A stretch of DNA of 64,000 nt, taken from Stigmatella aurantiaca DW4/3-1. GTDB taxonomy: Bacteria; Myxococcota; Myxococcia; Myxococcales; Myxococcaceae. The stretch spans positions 7,706,893 to 7,770,892 of the forward strand of contig NC_014623.1 of the NCBI RefSeq assembly GCF_000165485.1, given 5' to 3'. How positions within the stretch are numbered: the first letter of the stretch is position 1; the number at the start of each line of letters is the position of its first letter. The translations under genes and the position numbers were made by a program. Under the pieces are notes generated by a model. The model made no database searches. It saw only the letters and a program-made list of their open reading frames with translations, and had not been told where the DNA came from. This document shows positions 1-8,765 of this stretch, in pieces.

Positions 1-1136
1 ACCACGATGACGCGGCCCTTGGCCAGCGTCCGCGAGGCCTCCAGCGCGCGCTTGAGCGCGTCATCCGTGTGCGCGTAGTCCACGAGCACCGCCGGGGCCG
101 GCCCCGGCATGTAGTTCTCCACGCGCTCCATGCGGCCCGGCAGACCGCCCATGCGCTCGATGCCCGTCTGCACATCCCGGCGGGCAATGCCGGCGCCCAG
201 CGCCACACCCGTCGCCGCGAGGATGTTCTCCAGGTTGTGCGGCCCCACCAGGCGGCTCTTCACGGGGATGTCCCCCGCGGGCGTCTTCAGCGTGGCCTTG
301 ATGCCCTGCAGGGAGAAGGAGACGTCCGCGGCGGAGATCTCGCCCGCGCCCTGGCGGCTGAACTTCCACGCCATGCGCTTCTGGCCCCGGAGCTCGTTGT
401 AGATGCGCGAGGCGTAGGTGTCGTCCCCGTTGACCACGGCGACGCCCGTGGCGGAGAGGTTCTCACCGAAGAGCCGGCGCTTGGCCTGGAAGTACTCCTC
501 GATGTCCTTGTGGTAGTCGAGGTGGTCCCGGGTCAGGTTGGTGAAGGCCGCCGCCTTGAAGGTCAGCCCGTGCACGCGCTCCTGCACCAGGGCGTGGCTG
601 GAGACCTCCATCACCACCGTCTCCACGCCCGCGTCCACCATCTCCCGGAAGATGCGGTGCAGCTCCAGCGGGTCCGGCGTGGTGTTCGCCGTCTCGACGA
701 CCTTGCCATTGACCTTGTAGCCCAGGGTGCCAATCACGCCCGTGGACGCGTACGCCGCGGCGCTGATCGCCTCCAGCAGGTACGTGGTCGTCGTCTTGCC
801 GTTGGTGCCCGTCACACCCAGCAGGGTGAGCTGCTGCGCGGGGCGGCCATAGAAGTTGGCCGCGATGAGGGCCAGGGCCTTGCGCGAGCTGCTGACCTTG
901 AAGAATGGCACCTGCGAGGAGCCCACCGGCTTCTCGGAGACCACCGCCACCGCGCCGCGAGAGACCGCCTCGCCCACGTACTGGGCACCGTCTTCCTTCG
1001 TGCCCGGAACGGCCACGAAGAGGTCGCCAGGCTTCACGCGGCGGGAGTCCTGCGTTACCCCCGTCACATCGACCGAGGAACGGCCGCCCGACACCTGCTC
1101 GGCACCACACCCTGCGAGGACATCCGTCAGCTTCAT
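1..1136 (-). CDS. murE: UDP-N-acetylmuramyl-tripeptide synthetase MurE (C-terminus cut by window edge)
   Basis: Mur ligase that adds the third residue (diaminopimelate or lysine) to UDP-MurNAc-dipeptide in the cytoplasm, using ATP. The first 378 codons are visible, starting at ATG 1136 (MKLTDVLAGCG). Residues about 25-90 form the MurE N-terminal substrate domain. The ATP P-loop GVTGTNGKTTTTYLLEA lies near residue 110, followed by NTTPDPLELHR and the NLTRDHLDYH motif of the Mur central domain. The motif that would separate mDAP from Lys enzymes lies beyond base 1. The gene is last in the visible mraZ-STAS-rsmH-ftsL-ftsI-murE run, 53 bp after ftsI, so it is probably cotranscribed. The truncation is an artefact of the window. 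Confidence 0.95.
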   Translation of the reverse strand, partial: MKLTDVLAGCGAEQVSGGRSSVDVTGVTQDSRRVKPGDLFVAVPGTKEDGAQYVGEAVSRGAVAVVSEKPVGSSQVPFFKVSSSRKALALIAANFYGRPAQQLTLLGVTGTNGKTTTTYLLEAISAAAYASTGVIGTLGYKVNGKVVETANTTPDPLELHRIFREMVDAGVETVVMEVSSHALVQERVHGLTFKAAAFTNLTRDHLDYHKDIEEYFQAKRRLFGENLSATGVAVVNGDDTYASRIYNELRGQKRMAWKFSRQGAGEISAADVSFSLQGIKATLKTPAGDIPVKSRLVGPHNLENILAATGVALGAGIARRDVQTGIERMGGLPGRMERVENYMPGPAPAVLVDYAHTDDALKRALEASRTLAKGRVIV

Positions 1137-1189
1137 CTTTTCCCCTTCACACGCACTACAAACACGGGCCCCAGACTGGTGCGGCCTCT

Positions 1190-3205
1190 TCAGGGCCGCA
1201 TCGCCAGATCCAGCGTCACCCGTGCCCCCTTTTCCACCAGCGAACCGGCGGCGGGGGTTTGCGATACCACGCGTCCACTGCCCAACAATTGTGGCTCCAG
1301 CGCCGCGGCGAGCAGTTTCACCACGGCCTCGCGCCCTGCCTGCCCCTGCACGTCCGGTACACGCACCGTGCCTTCCTCCTGCCCCCCCTGCTCGGCCACG
1401 GCGGGCCGCTCGGGAAGAGGCTTGGAGTTCAGAGGGGATTTGACCGCCACCGGGGGCGCGACCGGTGCCTCCGCAACCGCAGGCGTGACCGTGCGCGATG
1501 GCGGCACGGCCAGGTGCGCCATGGCGGCGGTTGCGATTTCCTTGAAGGCGGGGGCAGCCACGCGTCCCCCGTACACGTCCGTCTTCGGCTCGTCCACCAC
1601 TACGAGTATGACAACGCGAGGATTCTCGGCCGGCACCACGCCGGCAAAGGAAGCAATGCGCTTGTCCGAGTACCCCCGTGCCACCGGGTCCGCCTTCTGG
1701 GCGGTGCCCGTCTTTCCGGCGACCCGGTATTCTTCCATCGCGGCTCGGATGGCGGACCCCTCCTTGGTCACCACGCTTTCGAGCATGCCCACCACGCGCC
1801 GGGCCGTCTGGGATGACACAACGCGGCGTACTTCCAGGGGCCGGTTCTCCAGGAGCACCACGCCGTCGGGGTCCACCACCTTGGAGACCAGGTAGGGCCG
1901 CATCAGCACCCCGTCATTGGCCAAAGCCCCATAAGCGGCGGCAATTTGCACCGCGGTGGCCGTCATGCCCTGGCCGAAGGACTGGGTGGCCAGCGCCACC
2001 TCGGCCTTGGGAAAGGGGATGACGCCCTTGCCCTCGCCGGGCAGCGCCAGGCCGGTGCGCGCCGCGAAGCCGAAGTCCTGGTAGGCGCGCACCAGCTTCT
2101 CGCGCCCCAGCGCCTGCCCCACCTTGGCGCTGCAAATGTTGGAGGAGTTCTGGAGGATGCCCTGGGCGTTGAGCCACCCGTTCGGGTGGGTGTCGTTGAT
2201 GGTGTGCCGGCCGATGCGCCAGGAGCCGTTCTCGCAATAGAAGAGCTCGTCGGCCTTGATGGCATGGGTCTCCAGCGCGGCGGCGATGACGAAGGACTTC
2301 ATCGTCGAGCCGGGCTCGAAGGTGTCCAGCGCGGCCCGGTTGCGCAGCGTGGAGCGGTCCAACTGGTCGGGGGTGTTGGGGTTGAAGCGCGGGTAGTTGG
2401 CCAGGGCCAGGAGCTCCCCCGTCTTCGGATCCAGCACCACCGCCATGCCCCCCACGGCCTTGGAATCCTCCGCGGCCCGGGTCAGGGCCTTCTCCGCCAC
2501 ATATTGGAGGTGGCGGTCCAGCGTCAGCGTGACGGCGGCGCCCTGGCGCTCGAGGGGATCCAACGTGCCGCCCTGCATGAGCAGCTTGCGCCCCTTGGCA
2601 TCCCGGAAGCCGGACAGGCGCGAGTTCTGACCGGACAGCTCGTCTTCGAAGCCCAGCTCCAGCCCCTCGAGGCCCCGCCCATCGGTCCCCACCACACCCA
2701 CCACCTGCGCCGCCAGTTCGCGCTGGGGGTAGAAGCGCTTGGGCTCCTTCATGAACCCGAGCCCCGGCAGCCCCAGGGCCTTCACCGCCTCCACCTCCTG
2801 GGGCTTCGCCTGACGCTTCACCCACGCGAAGCGCTTGCTGCGCGTGAGCCGGGCGTGCAGGTCCTCGGCGTCCAGCTTCAGCGCCTTGGCCAACGAGCGA
2901 GACGCCTTGCGCACGTCCTCCAGCATCGACGGATCGATCCAGATGGAGTCCACCTCCACGCTCTGGGCCAGCGGCGCGCCGCGCCGGTCGAAGATGTCGC
3001 CGCGCCGGGCGGGGATCTCAATCTGGCGGACATACTGGTCCTGCGCCATGCCGCGCAGCTTGTCGCGCTCGTAGACCTGCAGGAAAAAAGCACGGCCAAA
3101 GGCCACCGCGAGCAGGGAGAGAAAGAGCCCTCCCAGCAGCGTGACGCGCAGCTTGAGCCAGCGCGCATTGGGCTCCACGCTCCGCGAGGCCTTCAGGTCT
3201 CTCAC
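1190..3205 (-). CDS. ftsI: Peptidoglycan transpeptidase FtsI (PBP3) with C-terminal PASTA domain
   Basis: 671-aa class B penicillin-binding protein that cross-links septal peptidoglycan in the periplasm. One N-terminal TM segment (residues about 22-43) is followed by the PBP dimerisation domain (RRGDIFDRRGAPLA). The transpeptidase domain has the active-site SxxK in FEPGSTMKSF, SxN in NSSNICSAK and KTG in VAGKTGTAQ. After a Pro-rich linker the C-terminus carries one PASTA domain (VPDVQGQAGREAVVKLLAAA onward). PASTA domains are common in Gram-positive PBPs and are also found in myxobacterial FtsI. The ATG overlaps the end of ftsL by 4 bp, which implies translational coupling. Confidence 0.96.
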   Translation of the reverse strand: MRDLKASRSVEPNARWLKLRVTLLGGLFLSLLAVAFGRAFFLQVYERDKLRGMAQDQYVRQIEIPARRGDIFDRRGAPLAQSVEVDSIWIDPSMLEDVRKASRSLAKALKLDAEDLHARLTRSKRFAWVKRQAKPQEVEAVKALGLPGLGFMKEPKRFYPQRELAAQVVGVVGTDGRGLEGLELGFEDELSGQNSRLSGFRDAKGRKLLMQGGTLDPLERQGAAVTLTLDRHLQYVAEKALTRAAEDSKAVGGMAVVLDPKTGELLALANYPRFNPNTPDQLDRSTLRNRAALDTFEPGSTMKSFVIAAALETHAIKADELFYCENGSWRIGRHTINDTHPNGWLNAQGILQNSSNICSAKVGQALGREKLVRAYQDFGFAARTGLALPGEGKGVIPFPKAEVALATQSFGQGMTATAVQIAAAYGALANDGVLMRPYLVSKVVDPDGVVLLENRPLEVRRVVSSQTARRVVGMLESVVTKEGSAIRAAMEEYRVAGKTGTAQKADPVARGYSDKRIASFAGVVPAENPRVVILVVVDEPKTDVYGGRVAAPAFKEIATAAMAHLAVPPSRTVTPAVAEAPVAPPVAVKSPLNSKPLPERPAVAEQGGQEEGTVRVPDVQGQAGREAVVKLLAAALEPQLLGSGRVVSQTPAAGSLVEKGARVTLDLAMRP

Positions 3206-3600
3206 CGCGCATCCCCCCGCTCGGCCACGCGCACGCCCGGAGCCGTCCGCGCCTCGGCCCGCACCGCGTTGCGCCGGGGGCCGGGCAGCTCTGGCGAGAG
3301 CGCCACCACCGCCGACCCCGAGGGCATCGCCATGCCCAGCTGCTCGCGCGCCACCCGCTCGAGCCGCGACGGCGCCCGGAGCGTGGCCAGCTCCAGCTTC
3401 AGCCGGTCATTCTCCCGCGTCAGGGTGCGCCCCTCGGACTCCTCCCGCGACAGGCGGTAGCCCATGTCCACCACCATCACCCGGCTCGTCACGTGGAGGA
3501 TGCCCACGGCGGCGAAGAGGGCGAAGAGGAACACCGCGGGAAGCAGGTGCAGCAGCACCCGGCCCACCGAGGCCCCGTTGCGGGAATTCACCGGACTCAT
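3202..3600 (-). CDS. ftsL: Cell division protein FtsL
   Basis: 132-aa bitopic protein: a short basic N-terminus, one TM helix (about residues 17-38) and a periplasmic coiled coil rich in Arg/Glu/Leu ([20 protein letters not shown]), then the conserved [13 protein letters not shown] segment that marks FtsL/DivIC-type proteins. FtsL bridges FtsB/FtsQ and the FtsWI synthase at the septum. The gene sits between rsmH and ftsI, the classical dcw position. Its ATG overlaps the rsmH stop (ATGA) and its stop overlaps the ftsI start. The last 25 residues are a Pro/Arg-rich tail of no known role. Confidence 0.92.
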   Translation of the reverse strand: MSPVNSRNGASVGRVLLHLLPAVFLFALFAAVGILHVTSRVMVVDMGYRLSREESEGRTLTRENDRLKLELATLRAPSRLERVAREQLGMAMPSGSAVVALSPELPGPRRNAVRAEARTAPGVRVAERGDAR

Positions 3601-4502
3601 CGAATCTTCTCCACCGCGCGCAGGTGCGCGCTGCGAGAGCGGGGGTTGAGTTCCACCTCTTGCTCCGAGGCGGAGACGGCCTTCTTCGTCAGCGGGGCGA
3701 AGTCACCGGGGCCCCCGCAGGCGCACACCGGCAGGCCCGGAGGGCACCGGCAGGCGCCCACGAGGTTGCGGAACGCCTCCTTCACCTTGCGGTCCTCCAG
3801 CGAGTGGAACGCGATGACGGCCGCGCGCCCCCCCACCTTGAGCAGCCGCGGCAGCGCGCCGAGCAGCGCATCCAGCGCCTCCAGCTCCCCGTTGACGGCC
3901 ATGCGCAGGGCCTGGAACGTCTTCGTCGCCACGTGGATGCGCTTGGGCCAGGCCTTGCGCGGCACCGCGCGCTTGACGGCCTCGGCGGCCTCCAGGGTGC
4001 GCGTGGGCAGGGCCCGCTTGAGCTCCCGGGCGATGGGCCGCGAGAAGGACTCCTCTCCCAGCTCATAGATGATGCGCGCCAACTCCCGCTCGTCCTCCTG
4101 GGCGATCAGCTCCGCGGCGGTGCGCCCCTCGGGGCCCATCCGCATGTCCAGCGGCCCATCGTGGTTGAAGGAGAAGCCGCGCTCGGCCACGTCGAGTTGG
4201 GGCGAGGACACCCCGAGATCCACCAGCACGCCATCCACCGGCAGCACGTCCGCCGCCACCCGGGGCAGCTCGCCGAAGTTGCCCGCCCGGGCCTGGAAGT
4301 GGGCGTGGCCGCCCAGGCGCGCCGTGGCGGCGGCGAGCGCCACCGGATCCCGGTCAACGCCAATCACGGTGGCGCCCCGGGCCAGGAGCGCTTCCGTGTG
4401 GCCACCGCCTCCCAGTGTTCCGTCGAGGATCACCTTCCCCACTCCCGGTTGCAGCAACTGCACCGCCTCCGCCAGGAGAACGGTCTGATGGCTGAAGGCC
4501 AA
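3597..4502 (-). CDS. rsmH: 16S rRNA (cytosine1402-N4)-methyltransferase RsmH
   Basis: SAM-dependent methyltransferase of 16S rRNA C1402, formerly MraW. I place the start at TTG 4502 ([14 protein letters not shown]), preceded by TAAGG about 9 nt upstream. The reading frame is open further to 4829, but that part overlaps the STAS gene and looks like shadow sequence. The motifs [26 protein letters not shown] (SAM-binding loop), [25 protein letters not shown] and the C-terminal [14 protein letters not shown] all fit the family, and 301 aa is the usual length. The stop overlaps the ftsL start codon by 4 bp. Confidence 0.94.
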   Translation of the reverse strand: MAFSHQTVLLAEAVQLLQPGVGKVILDGTLGGGGHTEALLARGATVIGVDRDPVALAAATARLGGHAHFQARAGNFGELPRVAADVLPVDGVLVDLGVSSPQLDVAERGFSFNHDGPLDMRMGPEGRTAAELIAQEDERELARIIYELGEESFSRPIARELKRALPTRTLEAAEAVKRAVPRKAWPKRIHVATKTFQALRMAVNGELEALDALLGALPRLLKVGGRAAVIAFHSLEDRKVKEAFRNLVGACRCPPGLPVCACGGPGDFAPLTKKAVSASEQEVELNPRSRSAHLRAVEKIR

Positions 4503-4513
4503 AGAAGGCCGCC

Positions 4514-4897
4514 TTAGACGAAAGGAGCCCGCGCGAGCGCGAAGGCGGCCCGGGCATCGCTCATATGCGGGTACACTTCGAACGCGCCGTGCGCCCCCGC
4601 GGCCCGCAGGATGGCGGCCAGGTAGGGCGACAGGCCGGACAGCTTGATGTCCCCGCCGGCACGGCGGAACCCCTCGGCGCGCGCCACCAGCCCCTTCACG
4701 CCGCGGTAATCCATGTGGGCCACCTCGCTGAAGTCGACCACCGCCTGGCGCAGCCCCCGCTGCAGGCGGCGAAACAGCTCCTCGCACACGCCGTGGAGAT
4801 CCTGCTCGCTCAGCTCTCCTTCCAGGCACAGCGTCTCCACGCGGGCACTCGCCGCCCCCGCTGGAATGGACTGCCTCGACTCCGATGCCCAGTTCAT
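4514..4897 (-). CDS. STAS-domain protein encoded inside the dcw cluster
   Basis: 127-aa protein consisting of a single STAS domain, the fold of anti-sigma-factor antagonists (SpoIIAA type). The central beta-alpha unit reads [20 protein letters not shown], where SpoIIAA-like proteins have a Ser/Thr phosphorylation site after the Asp. Here the position is Met-Asp-Tyr-Arg-Gly, with no clear Ser/Thr, so classical switching by a kinase is doubtful. The gene lies between mraZ and rsmH, 46 bp after mraZ and 11 bp before rsmH, so it should be transcribed with the division genes. Function unknown; it may be a scaffold or partner-switch protein in division control. Confidence 0.85.
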   Translation of the reverse strand: MNWASESRQSIPAGAASARVETLCLEGELSEQDLHGVCEELFRRLQRGLRQAVVDFSEVAHMDYRGVKGLVARAEGFRRAGGDIKLSGLSPYLAAILRAAGAHGAFEVYPHMSDARAAFALARAPFV

Positions 4898-4943
4898 GCG
4901 TTCCCCACCCTCTCGGGTTTCCCGTCTTCCGTCGAGAAATTGG

Positions 4944-5393
4944 CTACTGCCTCAACTCCGCGAGCACGCGCGCCACATCGGCCGAGTCCGCCGCCGCCCG
5001 CGCCTCTTCCTGTGCCTTCGCCCACCCGTCGCGGCTCCACAGCTCGATGACCTTCACCATCCCCACCCACACCATGTCCTTCTCCAGCTTCGCGTGGGCG
5101 CGCAGCGACGGCGGGATGAGGATCCGCCCGAGCTTGTCGAGCGGACACTCCTGCGCGCTGGCCACGTAGAGCCGCATCAACGTCTTCACCCCTGGCTCCA
5201 TCGGGTTGCGCCGGCCCAGGGCTGTCTCCAGCGCTTCCCACTCGCGCACCGGGTACGCGTGCAGGCAGGGGTCCAACGCCGTGGTGAGGATGAGCCGCTC
5301 GTCGTAGGCGCCCACCAGCGTTTCGCGGAGCCTCGCCGGGAGGCTCGTCCGCCCCTTTGCGTCAATCTGGTGCTCATAGACGCCACGGAACAC
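4944..5393 (-). CDS. mraZ: Transcriptional regulator MraZ
   Basis: 149-aa AbrB-like DNA-binding protein, first gene of the dcw operon. Both family repeats are visible: residues 1-50 ([20 protein letters not shown]) and about 80-130 ([19 protein letters not shown]), each with the conserved DxKGR or DxxGR core. MraZ usually represses its own operon by binding TGGG-type direct repeats upstream; such boxes are present just ahead of this gene. The ATG at 5393 fits the normal MFRG start. The C-terminal acidic helix is typical of the family. Confidence 0.96.
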   Translation of the reverse strand: MFRGVYEHQIDAKGRTSLPARLRETLVGAYDERLILTTALDPCLHAYPVREWEALETALGRRNPMEPGVKTLMRLYVASAQECPLDKLGRILIPPSLRAHAKLEKDMVWVGMVKVIELWSRDGWAKAQEEARAAADSADVARVLAELRQ

Positions 5394-5760
5394 GCGGAGC
5401 GCTTCCCCTCAGGAACGTTCCACCACTTCACCACTGTCAGGGACTTCTCACCACTTCTTCCCACCCTTTGCCACCGGCCGCGGAAAATACGCGCGGCCCC
5501 CCCCCCGGTCAAGAAATGCAACAGGTGTGAATCGCCCTGACGCATGGCGGGAGACACCCCGCCTCCGCGTGCGAGTCCACCGGACGGTGGGTCCGCGGCC
5601 AGGGGGGGAGGGGCTTTGACGCAGGAGGTTGGGCGGTGGACAGCCGCAAGTCGGGATCACTCAGGCCTGACGGCGCTCCACGAAAGCGCAGAGACGCTCC
5701 GAGCGGCCCGGCCTTGTGTTTTCGGGCAGCACACCAGAGAGTTCATGGGTGAGCCCCAGC
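5394..5760. other. Intergenic region between mraZ (minus) and the PilZ gene (plus)
   Basis: 367 bases without a convincing gene. The left part holds the MraZ-box array (5420-5464) and should contain the dcw promoter. The remainder is GC-rich with only short shadow reading frames. I see no RNA gene, repeat or terminator here. Confidence 0.5.
5420..5464 (-). promoter_or_regulatory. Putative MraZ-box array upstream of mraZ
   Basis: Read on the minus strand, the segment contains GTGGG, then GTGGT 10 bp later, GTGGT 20 bp further on and a last pair about 8 bp beyond (complements begin at 5461, 5451, 5431 and 5423). MraZ of E. coli and Mycoplasma binds TGGGN-like direct repeats spaced about 10 bp apart directly upstream of its own gene. 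The match in spacing and place supports autoregulation of the dcw operon; the exact operator is an inference. Confidence 0.6.
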
Positions 5761-6480
5761 ATGCAGAACTCTCCGGAGAATGAGTCCAGCGTCCGCCTCA
5801 AGGTGTCCTACAAGACGCCCGAGGCCCTCATTGACGAGTACACCCGGAGCGTCGGCCAGGGGAGTGTGACCCTGGAGACACGGCGCAGCCTGACGCGAGG
5901 CACGCGCTTCGTCTTCGAGATGCAGGCCGAAGGGGTGGAGCGCCCCGTGGAGGTGGTGGGCGAGGTGGTGCACGTGACGCCCCGGCCCGGGGGCCGCTAC
6001 CACCTCACCGTGCGCTACGGCATGAGCACGGACCGGATCGGCCTTGACGCGGTGCTGCAACGCATCTTCGCCCAGGAGCAGGAGAAGCTGCGGCGCTACC
6101 CGCGCATCCCCCTGAACGTGCGCGCCATCGAGTCCACCCCCTTCTCCCCCGCCTTCTATGTGCGGGACATCTCCCGCGGAGGGGTGGGCATGGAGGTGGA
6201 TGCCGCCTCGCTGCCCCCCATGGTGCGGGTAGGGGCCCCCTTCCTCCTGGAGATGGAGCTGGCGCCCGGCCCGCTGCTGCTGCCCGGCGAAGTGGTTTGG
6301 ACCTCAACGGCTTTCCGGGCGCATTCGCCGGTGACCCCCATCTTCGGCGTCCACTTCAAGGATCTGCCGCAGGAGACCGCCGAGAAGCTGGAGGCGCTGG
6401 TGACGCTGGAGTCGCTGCCCCCCGGCCCCTGGTGGGCCCGGGTCAGCTTCGGGCAAGAGGCCCTGTCCCGGCTCACCTGA
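5761..6480 (+). CDS. PilZ-domain protein (myxobacterial paralogous family)
   Basis: 239-aa soluble protein with two PilZ-like units. The first (SSVRLKVSYKTPEALIDEYT onward) resembles the Myxococcus-specific TIGR02266 subfamily. The second contains RRYPRIPLNV and, about 30 residues later, DISRGGVGMEVD, which match the RxxxR and DxSxxG c-di-GMP contact motifs. It is therefore a candidate c-di-GMP effector, for example in motility or polysaccharide control. I chose ATG 5761; an upstream in-frame GTG at 5716 would add 15 residues. Monocistronic, divergent from mraZ. Confidence 0.85.
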   Translation: MQNSPENESSVRLKVSYKTPEALIDEYTRSVGQGSVTLETRRSLTRGTRFVFEMQAEGVERPVEVVGEVVHVTPRPGGRYHLTVRYGMSTDRIGLDAVLQRIFAQEQEKLRRYPRIPLNVRAIESTPFSPAFYVRDISRGGVGMEVDAASLPPMVRVGAPFLLEMELAPGPLLLPGEVVWTSTAFRAHSPVTPIFGVHFKDLPQETAEKLEALVTLESLPPGPWWARVSFGQEALSRLT

Positions 6481-6504
6481 GCCGAGCCGGTGCCCCCGCG
6501 AACC

Positions 6505-7287
6505 TCACGGCGGGGGCGTGGGGTACACGAGGCAGAGCGTGTCGAAGAGGGGCTCGCCGGGGGCGGTGTACACGCCGCTCAACGCCCGCGCGGCCTGCGC
6601 CAGCGGGGTGCCAAACGAGGGCACCAGGCAGATGTCCTCGGCCGTCTTGAAGCGGCCCTTGAGCAGCCCCAACCCCCGGCGCAAGGTGGCGATGTCCTGC
6701 TTTCCCCCGCGCACGGGCACCGAAGGGCCATTGGGGTCTGCCCCGGGCAGCTTGCCCACGCTCGTGGACAGCTCGAACCCATCCGCCCGCTGGATGATGC
6801 GCAGCTTGCCGGGGGCGACCTCCGCGAGCCACTCCCGGAAGCCCTCCTCATCCCGCAGCACGAGCGGATACGCCACGTCCGCGTCCGGGTGGCGCAGCCA
6901 CACCTCTTCGGCGGCCTGACGCAGCGTCGCCAGCAGCTCGGACGTCTGCGCCAGGAAGGTGTCGGCATCCGGCACGAGGAGCACGGCCTTGCCCCGGACG
7001 CGCTCGGCCAGCCGGGAGGCCTCCGCTGGCGGACGGGACGCGAACGTCTCTCCCTCGAGCCGGAGCGACTCCCCCGCGAGCTCCAGCCGCAAGGCCTTCG
7101 AGGGGAGCGCTTCGCCGAACACCTCCACGGGCGAGGCCTCCACCGCGGGGGCCTCCCCCCCTGCGTCCTTGCTGGGAACGGACAGAACGGGCAAGGGCGG
7201 CGGGGCGAGGGACGCGAGGGGCTCCGCGGGCTTCTCCTCCCGGCACCCCACCCCCAGCATCAGCAGCGCCAGCACCTGCCACCTCAT
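6505..7287 (-). CDS. Lipoprotein of unknown function
   Basis: 260-aa protein with a lipoprotein signal (MRWQVLALLMLGVGC, Cys15). A Pro/Ala-rich linker to about residue 55 precedes a compact domain with a VLLVPDADTFLAQ strand and a repeated alpha/beta pattern. The layout faintly recalls the periplasmic domain of ExbD/TolR proteins, but this is too weak for a call. The ATG overlaps the stop of the APP1 phosphatase gene (ATGA), so the two are probably cotranslated and may work together in the envelope. Confidence 0.7.
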   Translation of the reverse strand: MRWQVLALLMLGVGCREEKPAEPLASLAPPPLPVLSVPSKDAGGEAPAVEASPVEVFGEALPSKALRLELAGESLRLEGETFASRPPAEASRLAERVRGKAVLLVPDADTFLAQTSELLATLRQAAEEVWLRHPDADVAYPLVLRDEEGFREWLAEVAPGKLRIIQRADGFELSTSVGKLPGADPNGPSVPVRGGKQDIATLRRGLGLLKGRFKTAEDICLVPSFGTPLAQAARALSGVYTAPGEPLFDTLCLVYPTPPP

Positions 7288-8303
7288 GGAACGCCGCCCC
7301 CCGAGACGGACGCCGCCGGGGCAAACGCCTCGCTGACACAGGCGCCGTCGGCGAGCCCGTTCGCCACGGCATGCTCGGCCGCGGCACGGGCCTCGCGAAA
7401 GAGGACCATGTCCTGGAACCGGCTGGCGTTCTCGGTGCGGCCCGCCTCGCGGATGTAGATGGCCTTCACGCGCCCGGGGAACTCCTCGCGGATCTGCGCG
7501 TAGATCTCCGGATCCTTCTCGCCCGAGTCCCCCACCAGCACCACCGGCTGGGAGAACTGGCGCAGCAACCGGCGGATCTCGGGCTGCTTGTAGTTGGAGA
7601 GCGTGCCCGGCCCGAGGTTCCTCAAGTACAGCGCGAACGAGGGGAACCGGTGGCGCCCGAGAAAGGAGGCCACCCGCGGCACGTACTGGACGGGCGAGCC
7701 GCTCACCAGCGCAAAGGCCGGCGCCGACGGCGCCCGGAGGCAGCCATAGAAGTCCGCCATGCCGGGAACCACCTCCTGCGAGTCCGCGTCACGCAGCAGG
7801 GCCGACTCCATCAGCTTGACCGGCCGGATGACATGACTGACCGCCAGCGTGTCATCGAAGTCCGAGATGACGAGAAAGGGGGTGGCCTCCGCCACGATCT
7901 CCACCCGCGCCAGGGTGTCCACGTCCGCGACCCTCGCCTGCGCCAGGTGGAGCCCCGCGGGGAAAGCAGCCCCTTCCGGAGGCGGAAGGTTCACCTCGAA
8001 GTGCCCCTCGCTGCCGCTGGTCACGGTGGCGGTGGCGCCCAGAAAGGACACCTCCACCCGCGCCCCCTTCCAAGTGGGCGCGGTGAGCCGGCGCAGGTTG
8101 CGCGACAGCACGGAGCTTCCCGCCGAGGGGGCCTCCTTCAAGACCTGCCCCTGGAGCACCACCCCATCGGTCCGGCCCAGGGCCGGATAGAGCAGCACCG
8201 CGGGGCCCGCGGACGCGGCGGCGGAGACGAACAGCAGGCTGGTGGCGAGAAGGAGGCGGAGATTCAAGGCAGGCGCTCGAGAGACCGGAACGGTGCGCCC
8301 CAT
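7284..8303 (-). CDS. Exported APP1-type phosphatase (DUF2183 family)
   Basis: 339-aa protein starting at ATG 8303 (MGRTVPVSRAPA); the frame is open to 8561 but without support. An N-terminal signal peptide (about residues 12-32, ending SAAASA) is followed by a beta-rich region and then the APP1 catalytic domain. Its markers are FLVISDFDDTLAVSHVI (HAD-like DxDxT), ALVSGSPVQYVPRVASFL, LSNYKQPEIRRLL and VLVGDSGEKDPEIYAQI. Yeast App1 is a phosphatidate phosphatase; the bacterial substrate is not known. Overlaps the following lipoprotein gene by 4 bp. Confidence 0.88.
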   Translation of the reverse strand: MGRTVPVSRAPALNLRLLLATSLLFVSAAASAGPAVLLYPALGRTDGVVLQGQVLKEAPSAGSSVLSRNLRRLTAPTWKGARVEVSFLGATATVTSGSEGHFEVNLPPPEGAAFPAGLHLAQARVADVDTLARVEIVAEATPFLVISDFDDTLAVSHVIRPVKLMESALLRDADSQEVVPGMADFYGCLRAPSAPAFALVSGSPVQYVPRVASFLGRHRFPSFALYLRNLGPGTLSNYKQPEIRRLLRQFSQPVVLVGDSGEKDPEIYAQIREEFPGRVKAIYIREAGRTENASRFQDMVLFREARAAAEHAVANGLADGACVSEAFAPAASVSGGGVP

Positions 8304-8410
8304 GATAGCGGCGTCAGGACCCTCGCGGCGGAGGGCCCCAGGAGCGCCGGTGGTCTGGAGAGACGCCCTGCCTCCCCTGTAGCGGAATGGAGCATCCTGT
8401 AGCCAAAAAA

Positions 8411-8438
8411 TTGATCGCTGGAGCGTCTTCCCTACCCT
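8411..8438 (+). promoter_or_regulatory. Putative sigma-70-type promoter
   Basis: TTGATC (8411-8416) and TACCCT (8433-8438) are separated by 16 bp, in an AT-richer patch 50 bp ahead of the small exported protein at 8488. Hexamers fit a housekeeping promoter only moderately. Confidence 0.35.
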
Positions 8439-8487
8439 GTCGGGCATGGAACCGGTGTCCACCGCGGGCATCGAGGGGAGAACTGTC

Positions 8488-8691
8488 ATGAAGAAGTGGC
8501 TGACAATCCTGGCGCTGGGAGCCGTGGGGGGAGCGACAGGGGCAGTGTCTTCCCGGGACAACGGCGCCCCCGCCCCCGGACCGAGTGCGGCCGAGGTCGA
8601 TGCCCGGGTGGACGAGCGCTTGCGTGAGGTGCTGCATACTCACTTGGCGGCCCAGCAAGCGGATGCGCGAACGGCGGCAATCCTCCGGTAA
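8488..8691 (+). CDS. Small exported or membrane-anchored protein
   Basis: 67-aa protein. ATG 8488 is preceded by GAGGGGAG at good spacing, which favours it over the in-frame ATG 8446. A Lys-Lys N-terminus and a hydrophobic stretch (MKKWLTILALGAVGGATG) suggest a signal peptide or membrane anchor. The rest is a short Ala/Glu/Arg helix (EVDARVDERLREVLHTHLA). No known family recognised. It lies just upstream of carD on the same strand, with 74 bp between. Confidence 0.6.
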   Translation: MKKWLTILALGAVGGATGAVSSRDNGAPAPGPSAAEVDARVDERLREVLHTHLAAQQADARTAAILR

Positions 8692-8765
8692 TCTCGTGGC
8701 ATCCCGCGGCGCTCGGTGCTACGACCGCCGTCCGAGCCCGTTGCCCTTATCCTACAAGAGGGGAC

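Noticed and set aside
1..1136. murE pseudogene
   Set aside because: The gene is simply cut by the window edge; all visible motifs are intact.
3597..4829. 410-aa reading of rsmH from ATG 4829
   Set aside because: The added N-terminus is Arg/Gly/Pro shadow sequence over the STAS gene; TTG 4502 gives the normal RsmH start and length.
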